Origin: an uncultured Selenomonadaceae bacterium
GTDB taxonomy: Bacteria > Bacillota > Negativicutes > Selenomonadales > Selenomonadaceae
Direction of reading: 5' to 3'
Assembly (NCBI GenBank): GCA_905234395.1
Contig: CAJOHG010000002.1
Coordinates: 1 to 64,000, forward strand
DNA length: 64,000 nt
Part shown: positions 16,715-23,995 of the stretch, in pieces
Numbering within the stretch: position 1 is the stretch's first letter
Layout of the letters: every line of letters starts with the position of its first letter
The notes under the pieces: model-generated
Seen by the model: the letters and a program-made list of their open reading frames with translations, nothing else
Database searches by the model: none
Told to the model about the DNA's origin: nothing
Made by a program: the position numbers and the translations under genes

Positions 16715-17707
16715 ATGGATATGGTAATCGGCTCGGCGTTTTTCCTGTTGGCAGGATTAATCGTCGCGGCAGTATTCTTGCACTTTGTACCAATCGGGCT
16801 GTGGATCTCGGCATTGGCGGCTGATGTTCACGTCGGCATTTTCACGCTAATCGGAATGCGTATGCGTCGCGTCCCGCCCGCAAAAATCGTCATGCCGCTC
16901 ATCAAAGCCAACAAAGCCGGTCTTGATGTCAACGTCAATCAGTTGGAGGCTCATTATCTCGCCGGCGGAAATGTTGATAAAGTCGTCGACGCTTTAATCG
17001 CCTCGCAACGTGCGCAAATCGTTCTGCCGTTTGAACGTTCTGCTGCGATTGATCTTGCCGGGCGTGACGTGTTGGAAGCAGTTCAAATGAGCGTCAATCC
17101 GAAAGTTATCGAGACACCCGTTGTCAGTGCCGTTGCAAAAAACGGTATCGAACTCAAAATCAAAGCACGTGTCACCGTTCGCGCGAACATTGACAGACTC
17201 GTCGGCGGCGCAGGTGAACCGACAATTATTGCGCGTGTCGGCGAAGGCATCGTTACCACGGTCGGCAGCTCGGAGAATCACACGGACGTTTTGGAAAGTC
17301 CCGACGAAATTTCCAAGACTGTTCTCGGCAAAGGTTTGGACGCGGGCACGGCATTTGAAATTTTGTCAATCGACATTGCGGACGTTGACGTTGGCAGAAA
17401 CATCGGCGCACAACTTCAAACCGATCAAGCAGAAGCTGATAAACGAATCGCTCAAGCAAAGGCTGAAGAACGTCGCGCAATGGCAGTCGCCAAAGAACAG
17501 GAAATGAAAGCTTACACGCAGGAGATGGAAGCAAAAGTCGTCGAAGCTCAAGCAGAAGTTCCGCACGCCATGGCGGAAGCATTCAAAGCCGGCAATTTGG
17601 GCGTCATGGATTATTACAACATGATGAACGTTCAAGCCGATACCGAAATGCGCAAATCAGTCAGCGACGTCGGCAAGAGTCGTAAACACATTCCCGCGCA
17701 GAAGTAA
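16715..17707 (+). CDS. floA: Flotillin-like protein FloA
   Basis: Scaffold of membrane microdomains. It has 330 residues, the family length. An N-terminal hydrophobic hairpin ([20 protein letters not shown]) is followed by the SPFH-like region ([19 protein letters not shown], then [20 protein letters not shown] near 108) and an Ala/Glu-rich coiled coil ([18 protein letters not shown]) near residue 250. The end is RKHIPAQK. The AGGAGG ribosome-binding site decides the start at 16715. It is last gene of the valS-folC-nfeD-floA run; a terminator follows. Confidence 0.93.
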   Translation: MDMVIGSAFFLLAGLIVAAVFLHFVPIGLWISALAADVHVGIFTLIGMRMRRVPPAKIVMPLIKANKAGLDVNVNQLEAHYLAGGNVDKVVDALIASQRAQIVLPFERSAAIDLAGRDVLEAVQMSVNPKVIETPVVSAVAKNGIELKIKARVTVRANIDRLVGGAGEPTIIARVGEGIVTTVGSSENHTDVLESPDEISKTVLGKGLDAGTAFEILSIDIADVDVGRNIGAQLQTDQAEADKRIAQAKAEERRAMAVAKEQEMKAYTQEMEAKVVEAQAEVPHAMAEAFKAGNLGVMDYYNMMNVQADTEMRKSVSDVGKSRKHIPAQK

Positions 17708-17762
17708 AAAAAATTTTAGCGGAGTCTCGCAGGTAATGAACTTGCAAATCTCCGCTGTTTGT

Positions 17763-17799
17763 AAGTCTCGCAGGTCATGAACTTGCGGGACTTTTTTTT
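17763..17799 (+). terminator. Intrinsic terminator downstream of floA
   Basis: A stem of AGTCTCGCAGGT against ACTTGCGGGACT is followed by eight T. A second, related hairpin (AGCGGAG / CTCCGCT) lies at 17717-17757 and contains the same CTCGCAGGT..ATGAACTTGC core, so the region holds two copies of one element. Confidence 0.8.
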
Positions 17800-17925
17800 A
17801 ACGAATTTTGAGCCGCTGATTTTGTAGATGTCGTCGTTGACGTGGAAAGTTGAGGCGGTGAAGTCTTTCAAAGTGACGGAGCCAATCACGCCGATTGAGA
17901 ATGTGACTTTCTCTAAGACGTGGTG
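17799..17925 (-). repeat. Duplicated C-terminal end of the RTX gene 17953-20331
   Basis: These bases repeat the last 40 or so codons of the neighbouring RTX gene (minus-strand reading TLKDFTASTFHVND) with a 162-bp offset; the copy has no start and decays after about 125 bp. It is a tandem duplication of a gene end downstream of the intact stop codon. No other gene was seen between floA and the RTX gene. Confidence 0.85.
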
Positions 17926-17952
17926 AAGTCGCTGGAAATTCTAAGCAGACCG

Positions 17953-20331
17953 TTATTGCTTGACGAATTTTGAGCCGCTGATTTTGTAAGTCGAGTCGTT
18001 GACGTGGAAAGTTGAGGCGGTGAAGTCTTTCAAAGTGACGGAGCCAATCACGCCGATTGAAAACGTGACTTCCTTTGCGGACTTATTGTAAGACGTGGTG
18101 AAATTGTAATCGATTTTAAGGAGGTCGTCGTTCCCGAAACCGTAGACAACATCGTTACCGTCGACGGCGGAAAAATAAATCGTGTCGGAACCTTTACCGC
18201 CCCAAAGTGAATCGTTGCCGCTTCCGCCGCTAAGATAATCATCGCCCGCGCCGCCGTAAAGTTTATCATTGCCGGGACCGCCGTAAATGTAATCGTTACC
18301 GTCGCCGCCGCTAAGTGAATCATTGCCGTTGCCGCCAAGGAGCGTATCATTACCACTGCCGCCGCTCAAAGTGTCCTTGCCGTCGTTGCCATAAAGTGAA
18401 TCGTGACCATTGCCGCCGAGGAGTTTGTCATTGCCTGCGCCGCCGTCGAGAGTGTCGTTATCGTCGCCGCCGTTGAGTGAATCACTTGCATTGCCGCCGA
18501 AAATTTTATCATAGCCCGCGCCGCCCGATAACGTGTTCTTGCCGCTGCCGCCGAGGATAGTGTTGCTTAGCTTGTTGCCGACGATTTTAATTGCCTTTGT
18601 CCGCGCAGAGGCATCGACTACTTGAACATTTGAGCCGAGCGTTACTTTTGATGACGAGCTGTTGTCAAGAAGTTGTGCGCCGCCTATAATCGTGCGTTCC
18701 GTGCCGTTGACGATGACGGAGAGATTTTTATTAAAGCCGTCCTTGACGGTCAAAGAGCCGTTGCCGACATTGAAGACCGCATCCGAACCGTTGACAGTGG
18801 AGCCTGTGATTGACGCGCTGAATTTGATTTTGTCGCCCGTTGCATAGTCGGTGATAACATCTTTGCCCGCAGTATAAACAAATAAATCGTCGCCGTCGCC
18901 GCCCGTCAACGTGTCATTGCCATTGCCGCCCGATAACGTGTCTCTGCCTGCTTTGCCGAAGAGCGAATCATTGCCTTTGCCGCCGACGATTGAATCATGC
19001 CGTTTGCCGCCGTAGAGAGAATCATTGCCGCTGCCGCCGACGATTGTATTTGAAAGAGTGTTGCCGGTGATTTTAACAGCCTTCGTGCGAGACGAGGCGT
19101 TGATTTTCTTGATTGATGATGCGACAGTCACGGGCGATTTTGTAGAATCGGTGACGGTCTTTAACGTGGCGTTGCTGCTTGCCAATGTTCCGTTGATGTC
19201 GATTGTGTTTGCGTCAACTGCAGCCGTTGCGTTTTTGAGACGGAGAGAGCCTTTGCCGACCTTGATAATCACGTCGTCGCCGCTGACAACGGAAGTATAT
19301 TTCGCGCCCGTGATTTGAAGTTTGTAATTCATCGTGCCGTCGTCGTCAATGGTGCTCCAAACGGTGTCGTTGCCGTCGCCCGAAGCGTATTTAATCAACG
19401 CGTTCTCGGTGTAGGAGCTCAAGCTGATTTTGTCGTTGCCCTTGCCGCCGATTATTGTTGAGTCGTTGCCGCTCACGACGATTGAATCATTTCCTTTGCC
19501 GCCGTCGAGCAAAGCATTGTAGCCCGTGCTTTCGATTGTGTCTTTGCCTGCGCCGCCGCGAATCGTGTTGGAAAAGTTTCTGTTGTAAATGTAATCGTTG
19601 CCGTCGCCCGCGTTGATTGAAGAATATTCGCCTTCGTGATGAATTGAATCATCACCTGTGCCCGCGTTAATGGTCTCGTAATTGCCGCCGTTGCCGCCGC
19701 TGATTGAGATTGTGTCATTGCCTTTGCCGCCGACGATTGAGCAGTGATTTGAGTAATCGTAAATGTAATCGTTGCCTGCGCCGCCGTTGAGCGTCGAGTA
19801 AGAGCAATAGCTGAAGGCGATCGTATCATTGCCGACGCCGCTTTTGATTAGCATGTGTTCATTGCGTTGCCCGATGATTGAGTCGTTGCCCTTGCCGCTG
19901 TCGACTGTGACATAATCGGCGTATTCGTAGATGTCAATCGTGTCGTTGCCGTCGCCCGCGATGATTGAAGTTTTTTCTCCGCCGCCGCTTGCCGCACCGC
20001 CGCCGTTGTGAATATAGTTGTCGCCGTAGAGTGCTTGAATTGTGACGCGGTTGCCGCTGTTATAAATTGTGTCGTTGCCGGTGCCTGCGCTGATAAAAAC
20101 TTTGTCGCCGTGATAATTGGAAAGGTAGTCGTTATCTTCGCCGCCGTAGATTTTGACGTTTTTGCCGCCGTCGATGTCATAGGAGCCGCCGCTCGGATAA
20201 AATTTGGTGCCGCCGTTCTCGACGGTGTCATTGCCTTTGCCGAAGCTGATATAAACGTTGTCGCCCCAATTAAAAATGCTGTCGTTGCCGTTCGAGCCGG
20301 AGAAGCTTGCGCCTTTAATGCTGTTGTCCAT
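17953..20331 (-). CDS. Large RTX (calcium-binding nonapeptide repeat) protein 1
   Basis: A 792-residue protein without a signal peptide. Residues 1-310 alternate GGxGNDxIx nonapeptides with a second degenerate nine-residue unit. A module near 315-380 (ITGAKYTSVVSGDDVIIKVG) interrupts them, and two blocks of canonical GGxGxDxL repeats follow (SLYGG and SLSGGDGNDYIYGG near 430-500 and 590-720). The C-terminal cap GFGNDDLLKI to SGSKFVKQ is shared by all RTX proteins here. Such repeats fold into calcium-loaded beta rolls after type I secretion; no secretion genes are in the window. The start is ATG with AAGGAG. Function is probably surface-associated (inference). Its own promoter carries a terminator-like hairpin. 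Confidence 0.9.
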   Translation of the reverse strand: MDNSIKGASFSGSNGNDSIFNWGDNVYISFGKGNDTVENGGTKFYPSGGSYDIDGGKNVKIYGGEDNDYLSNYHGDKVFISAGTGNDTIYNSGNRVTIQALYGDNYIHNGGGAASGGGEKTSIIAGDGNDTIDIYEYADYVTVDSGKGNDSIIGQRNEHMLIKSGVGNDTIAFSYCSYSTLNGGAGNDYIYDYSNHCSIVGGKGNDTISISGGNGGNYETINAGTGDDSIHHEGEYSSINAGDGNDYIYNRNFSNTIRGGAGKDTIESTGYNALLDGGKGNDSIVVSGNDSTIIGGKGNDKISLSSYTENALIKYASGDGNDTVWSTIDDDGTMNYKLQITGAKYTSVVSGDDVIIKVGKGSLRLKNATAAVDANTIDINGTLASSNATLKTVTDSTKSPVTVASSIKKINASSRTKAVKITGNTLSNTIVGGSGNDSLYGGKRHDSIVGGKGNDSLFGKAGRDTLSGGNGNDTLTGGDGDDLFVYTAGKDVITDYATGDKIKFSASITGSTVNGSDAVFNVGNGSLTVKDGFNKNLSVIVNGTERTIIGGAQLLDNSSSSKVTLGSNVQVVDASARTKAIKIVGNKLSNTILGGSGKNTLSGGAGYDKIFGGNASDSLNGGDDNDTLDGGAGNDKLLGGNGHDSLYGNDGKDTLSGGSGNDTLLGGNGNDSLSGGDGNDYIYGGPGNDKLYGGAGDDYLSGGSGNDSLWGGKGSDTIYFSAVDGNDVVYGFGNDDLLKIDYNFTTSYNKSAKEVTFSIGVIGSVTLKDFTASTFHVNDSTYKISGSKFVKQ

Positions 20332-20345
20332 GAGAATCGCTCCTT

Positions 20346-20385
20346 AAAAAAATTAAGCGGCGAAGTCAAATGCTCTCCGTCGCTT
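20346..20385 (-). terminator. Terminator-like hairpin in the RTX 1 leader (possible attenuator)
   Basis: On the minus strand TAAGCGACGGAG and CTTCGCCGCTTA form a 12-bp stem with two mismatches, followed directly by seven T and then AAGGAG, the RTX 1 ribosome-binding site. It lies between the promoter (20438-20466) and the start codon. It could be the terminator of the decayed upstream RTX copy or an attenuator of RTX 1. Confidence 0.65.
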
Positions 20386-20387
20386 AG

Positions 20388-20889
20388 TTAAATGGTTGTC
20401 GATCTATTTCGTGTGCTTAAGTTCAACTTCTGCGCGAATTCTATCACACGCTGAAAACGGTGTAAACTATTTCCGCCGCCTGATATGCCGACGATATTGA
20501 GCGAATTGTTCGGTGCGCCGAGCAAAGTTATCTTGCTTTTGCCGACAGTGAGGATAACGTCGATGCCGCTGACTGCCGTTGAAGTCGCAGAAATTATCGT
20601 TGTCTGCGCCGTCGCAAATCTTAATGATGTTGCCGTTAACGCCGTAGAAAGTATCGTTGTATGTCCCGCCGCAAATCTTGATGTTGTCGTCGCCGACGCA
20701 GAAAGTATCGTTGTCTGTCTTGCCGCAGTTGATAATTGTGTCGTCGCCTTCTCTGCCGTAAACCATAACATTGCATTTACAGGGCGCAATTAAGTCATCG
20801 CCGCCTCTGATGTAAACGTTGTCATCCCAATTTAAAATGCTGTCGTTTTCGTTGGAACCGGTGCTTGACCCTTCAATGCTGTTGTCCAT
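20388..20889 (-). pseudogene. Decayed, frameshifted RTX gene
   Basis: The N-terminus MDNSIEGSSTGSNENDSIL is close to that of RTX 1. The repeats are degenerate (NDTFCVGDD, unusual cysteines), and the frame breaks after about residue 100. The continuing reading frame carries SGIDVILTVGKSKITLLG, which matches the inserted module of RTX 1, then ends at 20388. No C-terminal cap is present. It is a truncated and shifted paralog; its start still has an AAGGAGGG ribosome-binding site and a promoter. Confidence 0.8.
20438..20466 (-). promoter_or_regulatory. Promoter of RTX gene 1
   Basis: Minus strand: -35 TTTACA (20461-20466), 17-nt spacer, -10 TAGAAT (20438-20443). The hexamers, spacing and following GAAGTTGAAC are nearly the same as in the promoter of the decayed copy at 20934-20962, so the two units are related by duplication. 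Confidence 0.65.
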
Positions 20890-20933
20890 GAAAATTCCCT
20901 CCTTGCGATGATCTTGCGTTCAACTTCAGAAAG

Positions 20934-20962
20934 ATTCTATCACGAGCGGCAGGTCATGTAAA
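20934..20962 (-). promoter_or_regulatory. Promoter of the decayed RTX gene
   Basis: Minus strand: -35 TTTACA (20957-20962), 17-nt spacer, -10 TAGAAT (20934-20939), about 45 nt before the start codon. Confidence 0.6.
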
Positions 20963-20984
20963 TTTTCTTACGAAATTTTAACGG

Positions 20985-23852
20985 TCACTGCTTGACGAAT
21001 TTATTCTTGCTGTTGATGTGATAAGTTGAGTCGTTGACATGGAAAGTTGACGCTGTGAAGTCATGAAGAGTGATTGCATTGGCAGTGGAACCGACTTTGA
21101 AATAAACTTCCGACTTCGACTTGTTGTAAGAAGCAGAGAAAGTCCCTGTGATTTTTAACAGGTCATTGTCGCCGAAGCCGTAAATAACATCTTTGCCGTC
21201 GCCGTCGTTGTAAATGAACGTATCAGCTCCCGCATTGCCCCAAAGCGAATCATTTCCTTTGTCGCCGCGCAGAGTGTCATTGCCCGTGCCGCCATAAAGT
21301 TTATCGTCGTATGAACCGCCGCGAATTGAATCGTTGCCTTTGCCGCCGTTAATCGTGATTTTGTCGCCGTAATTTCTAATCGTGTCGTTGCCGTCTCCGC
21401 CGAGAATTGAAACGTTCGAGCCGTTGCTGGAAATGGTATCGTCATCTGCGCCGCCGTTAATCGTGACGTTGGAGCCGTAATTTCTAATCGTGTCGTTGCC
21501 GTCACCGCCGAGGATTGTCACTTTGGAGCCGTCTTGATTGTTGATAAAGTCGTTGCCCGCGCCGCCGTCGAGCAGAGATTTTTCGGGCGAGCTGATAATT
21601 TTGGAAGTGTTGGTTGCGTCGTCCCATTTGCTGTAAGTTACGTTATAAATTTCGTCATTGCCGGAGCCTGTGCGTATCGTCGCTTTGAAGCCGCTGTTGT
21701 CGACAACATCATTGCCTTTGCCCGTGCTGATTGAAACATTTGAGCCGGTGTTGCTGACATAATCATTGCCCGTGCCGGAATTAATCGTTGCCTTGTCGCC
21801 GAGATTTTCTATGCCGTCAAGCCCGGAGCCGGTCGTTACTTTGACTTTGTCGCCTTCGTTGTGAATGTACCAGCTGCCCTTTGTCTTGTTGATGGTCTTA
21901 GAATTTTTCGTGTTGGTGAATGGCGTGCGTCCCGCCTTGATGACTTTGACGTTGCCTGTAGAATCTTTGACGCTGATTTTGTCCGCATCGACGTGTTCAA
22001 AAGTGAGCGAGCCTTTGCCGACGTTGACGACGATATTTCCGTTGTCAGCCTTTGTCGTTGAATAGGTGCCGCTTGTCAAGTTGACGGTCAATGATGCGCC
22101 GCGTGAGCCGTAAGAACCGTGAATCACGTCATTGCCGTCGCCGCTTGAGTAAATAATTTCGGTGTTGCCGTTCGCGCGAATGGTATCGTCACCTTTGCCG
22201 CCGTTGACAGTGACATTGTCGCCGAAGCTTTGAATTAAATCGTTGCTCTTGCCGCCGCTGATTGAAACGTTCGCGCCGTAACTATAGATGACGTTTGAAG
22301 ACGACTTGCCCTTGATAGTTGTGTTGCTGTCGAAATTGGCGATGATGTTGACAGGAGAAATATTTTTCGTCGACGTGGCGATATTTATCTTTGAAACGTC
22401 AGATACGCCGTTAAGCGTAATCGTGTGCTTGCCGACTTTGACGAGAGCATAACCGTCCTTTTGAGTTTTGGTGTATTTTGCGCCACTTATGACAAGAGTA
22501 TCGAGCATGTTGAAATTGTTGATTGTGTCGTTGCCGTCGCCGGATTTGTAAACATAAACCGTGCCCACACCGTAAGAATTGAGAGTATCGTTGCCTTTGC
22601 CGCCGAGAATCGTCGCGTTGTCGCCTTCGCTTGAAATGTAATCGTTTCCGTCGCCGCCGTTCATTGAAACGTTATCGCTGTAGCTGTCAATTTCGTCATT
22701 GCCCGCGCCTGCGTCGATTGAAACGTTCGAGCTCTCATTGACAATCCAATCGACACCGTCGCCGCCGAGAATTTTGACGTTCGAGCCGTAGTTTTCAATA
22801 TAATCATTGCCTTTGCCGCCGTTTATGCTGACGTTCGCGCCGTAATTGGTTATCGTGTCTTTGTCTGCACCACCGCTTATCGTGACGTTGTTGCCGCCGT
22901 TGCTGATTGAATCATTACCGTTGCCGCCGACGAGTGTGGAGTGAGCCGCTTGATTTCCGATATAATCATCACCTGCACCGCCGACAAGTGAAGAATATTC
23001 GCCGACCTCGCTGTAGCTTTCGATATAATCATTGCCGTTGCCGCCGCTGATTGTGGTGTGAGTGCTCCAATTCTGCGCAAGGTCATTGCCGTCGCCCAAA
23101 TCGACATAATTTTTCGTGCCGCTTGTCTTGGTAAAATCATTTCCTGTACCCGCGCTTATCGTGACTTTTGAATAGCCGCGCGAATAATCATTGCCAGTCC
23201 AATTCGTGCTGATGATAACGTCGTCGCCGCTCGTGCCCTTGACTTTGGCTTTATTTTTGTTGTTATGAATGATGTTCAGCTGTTCGACATCCTTAACCGA
23301 AGCAACCGTATTGATTGAGTCTCTCCCATAATCCTTGATGACGATTGAGCCGCCGTCGCTCATGCTGATTGTAAAGTCGCCGTTGTCGTAATTGCGAACC
23401 GAAGATTTAACGCTTGCTTTGCCGAGAACGAGCGTGCTTGAAAGTTGGAAACTTTGCAGAGTGTCGTTGCCGCCGCCGTAAACATAAGCCATGCCTTCGC
23501 CCCAGCTTTGTATATAATTTTTGCCTTTGCCGCCGCTGATTGTGACGTTGTCGCCGCCGCTTAAAATTGAATCGTTGCCGGTGCCGCCGTCGATTGAAGC
23601 ATTTGGGCTGTATGAATTGTCAATGTAATCGTTGCCGTCTCCCGCGCTGATTGTGACGTTGTCGCCGCCGCTTAAAATTGAATCGTTGCCGTTGCCCGCG
23701 TTGATTGAAACGTTCGAGCCGTCCCAGTTGCTAATCGTGTCATTGCCGGCTCCGGATTTGATTGTGACGTTAGAGCCGCTGTTTGTGATTGAATCGGCTT
23801 TACTTGTGCCGTTGATAGTCTTTCCGTCGATGTCATTATTAAACACTGCCAT
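20985..23852 (-). CDS. Large RTX (calcium-binding repeat) protein 2
   Basis: A 955-residue protein (MAVFNNDIDGKTINGTSK start, chosen because GAGGAGAGG precedes it; the longer frame runs through the promoter). The body alternates GGxGNDxIx with NxGxNVxIx units, an 18-residue period. Three inserted modules are seen; a clear one reads VYVYKSGDGNDTINNF, then LVISGAKYTKTQKDGYALVK and VGKHTITLNGV near residue 510. The C-terminal cap matches RTX 1 and 3 (GFGDNDLLKI, ITLHDFTASTFHVND). No signal peptide or enzymatic domain was seen. Likely a secreted or surface calcium-binding protein; transport genes lie elsewhere. Confidence 0.9.
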   Translation of the reverse strand: MAVFNNDIDGKTINGTSKADSITNSGSNVTIKSGAGNDTISNWDGSNVSINAGNGNDSILSGGDNVTISAGDGNDYIDNSYSPNASIDGGTGNDSILSGGDNVTISGGKGKNYIQSWGEGMAYVYGGGNDTLQSFQLSSTLVLGKASVKSSVRNYDNGDFTISMSDGGSIVIKDYGRDSINTVASVKDVEQLNIIHNNKNKAKVKGTSGDDVIISTNWTGNDYSRGYSKVTISAGTGNDFTKTSGTKNYVDLGDGNDLAQNWSTHTTISGGNGNDYIESYSEVGEYSSLVGGAGDDYIGNQAAHSTLVGGNGNDSISNGGNNVTISGGADKDTITNYGANVSINGGKGNDYIENYGSNVKILGGDGVDWIVNESSNVSIDAGAGNDEIDSYSDNVSMNGGDGNDYISSEGDNATILGGKGNDTLNSYGVGTVYVYKSGDGNDTINNFNMLDTLVISGAKYTKTQKDGYALVKVGKHTITLNGVSDVSKINIATSTKNISPVNIIANFDSNTTIKGKSSSNVIYSYGANVSISGGKSNDLIQSFGDNVTVNGGKGDDTIRANGNTEIIYSSGDGNDVIHGSYGSRGASLTVNLTSGTYSTTKADNGNIVVNVGKGSLTFEHVDADKISVKDSTGNVKVIKAGRTPFTNTKNSKTINKTKGSWYIHNEGDKVKVTTGSGLDGIENLGDKATINSGTGNDYVSNTGSNVSISTGKGNDVVDNSGFKATIRTGSGNDEIYNVTYSKWDDATNTSKIISSPEKSLLDGGAGNDFINNQDGSKVTILGGDGNDTIRNYGSNVTINGGADDDTISSNGSNVSILGGDGNDTIRNYGDKITINGGKGNDSIRGGSYDDKLYGGTGNDTLRGDKGNDSLWGNAGADTFIYNDGDGKDVIYGFGDNDLLKITGTFSASYNKSKSEVYFKVGSTANAITLHDFTASTFHVNDSTYHINSKNKFVKQ

Positions 23853-23891
23853 AAAAATCCTCTCCTCTGAAAATTTTTGATTGTCAAATTC

Positions 23892-23921
23892 ATTATAATA
23901 GTTGTCTTTTTTGTTTGTCAA
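23892..23921 (-). promoter_or_regulatory. Promoter of RTX gene 2
   Basis: Minus strand: -35 TTGACA (23916-23921), 18-nt spacer, -10 TATAAT (23892-23897), both perfect consensus. The spacer begins AACAAAAAAGACAAC, an interrupted A-tract. Confidence 0.85.
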
Positions 23922-23950
23922 TTTCGGCACGCCATGTTTAATCAAACTTT

Positions 23951-23975
23951 AAAAAAAATCCCGCCTTTCGACGGG
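23951..23975 (-). terminator. Terminator of RTX gene 3
   Basis: Minus strand: CCCGTC GAAA GGCGGG hairpin with a GNRA-type loop followed by ATTTTTTTT, about 20 nt after the RTX 3 stop. Confidence 0.85.
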
Positions 23976-23995
23976 TGAAGATTATCAATCAGATT

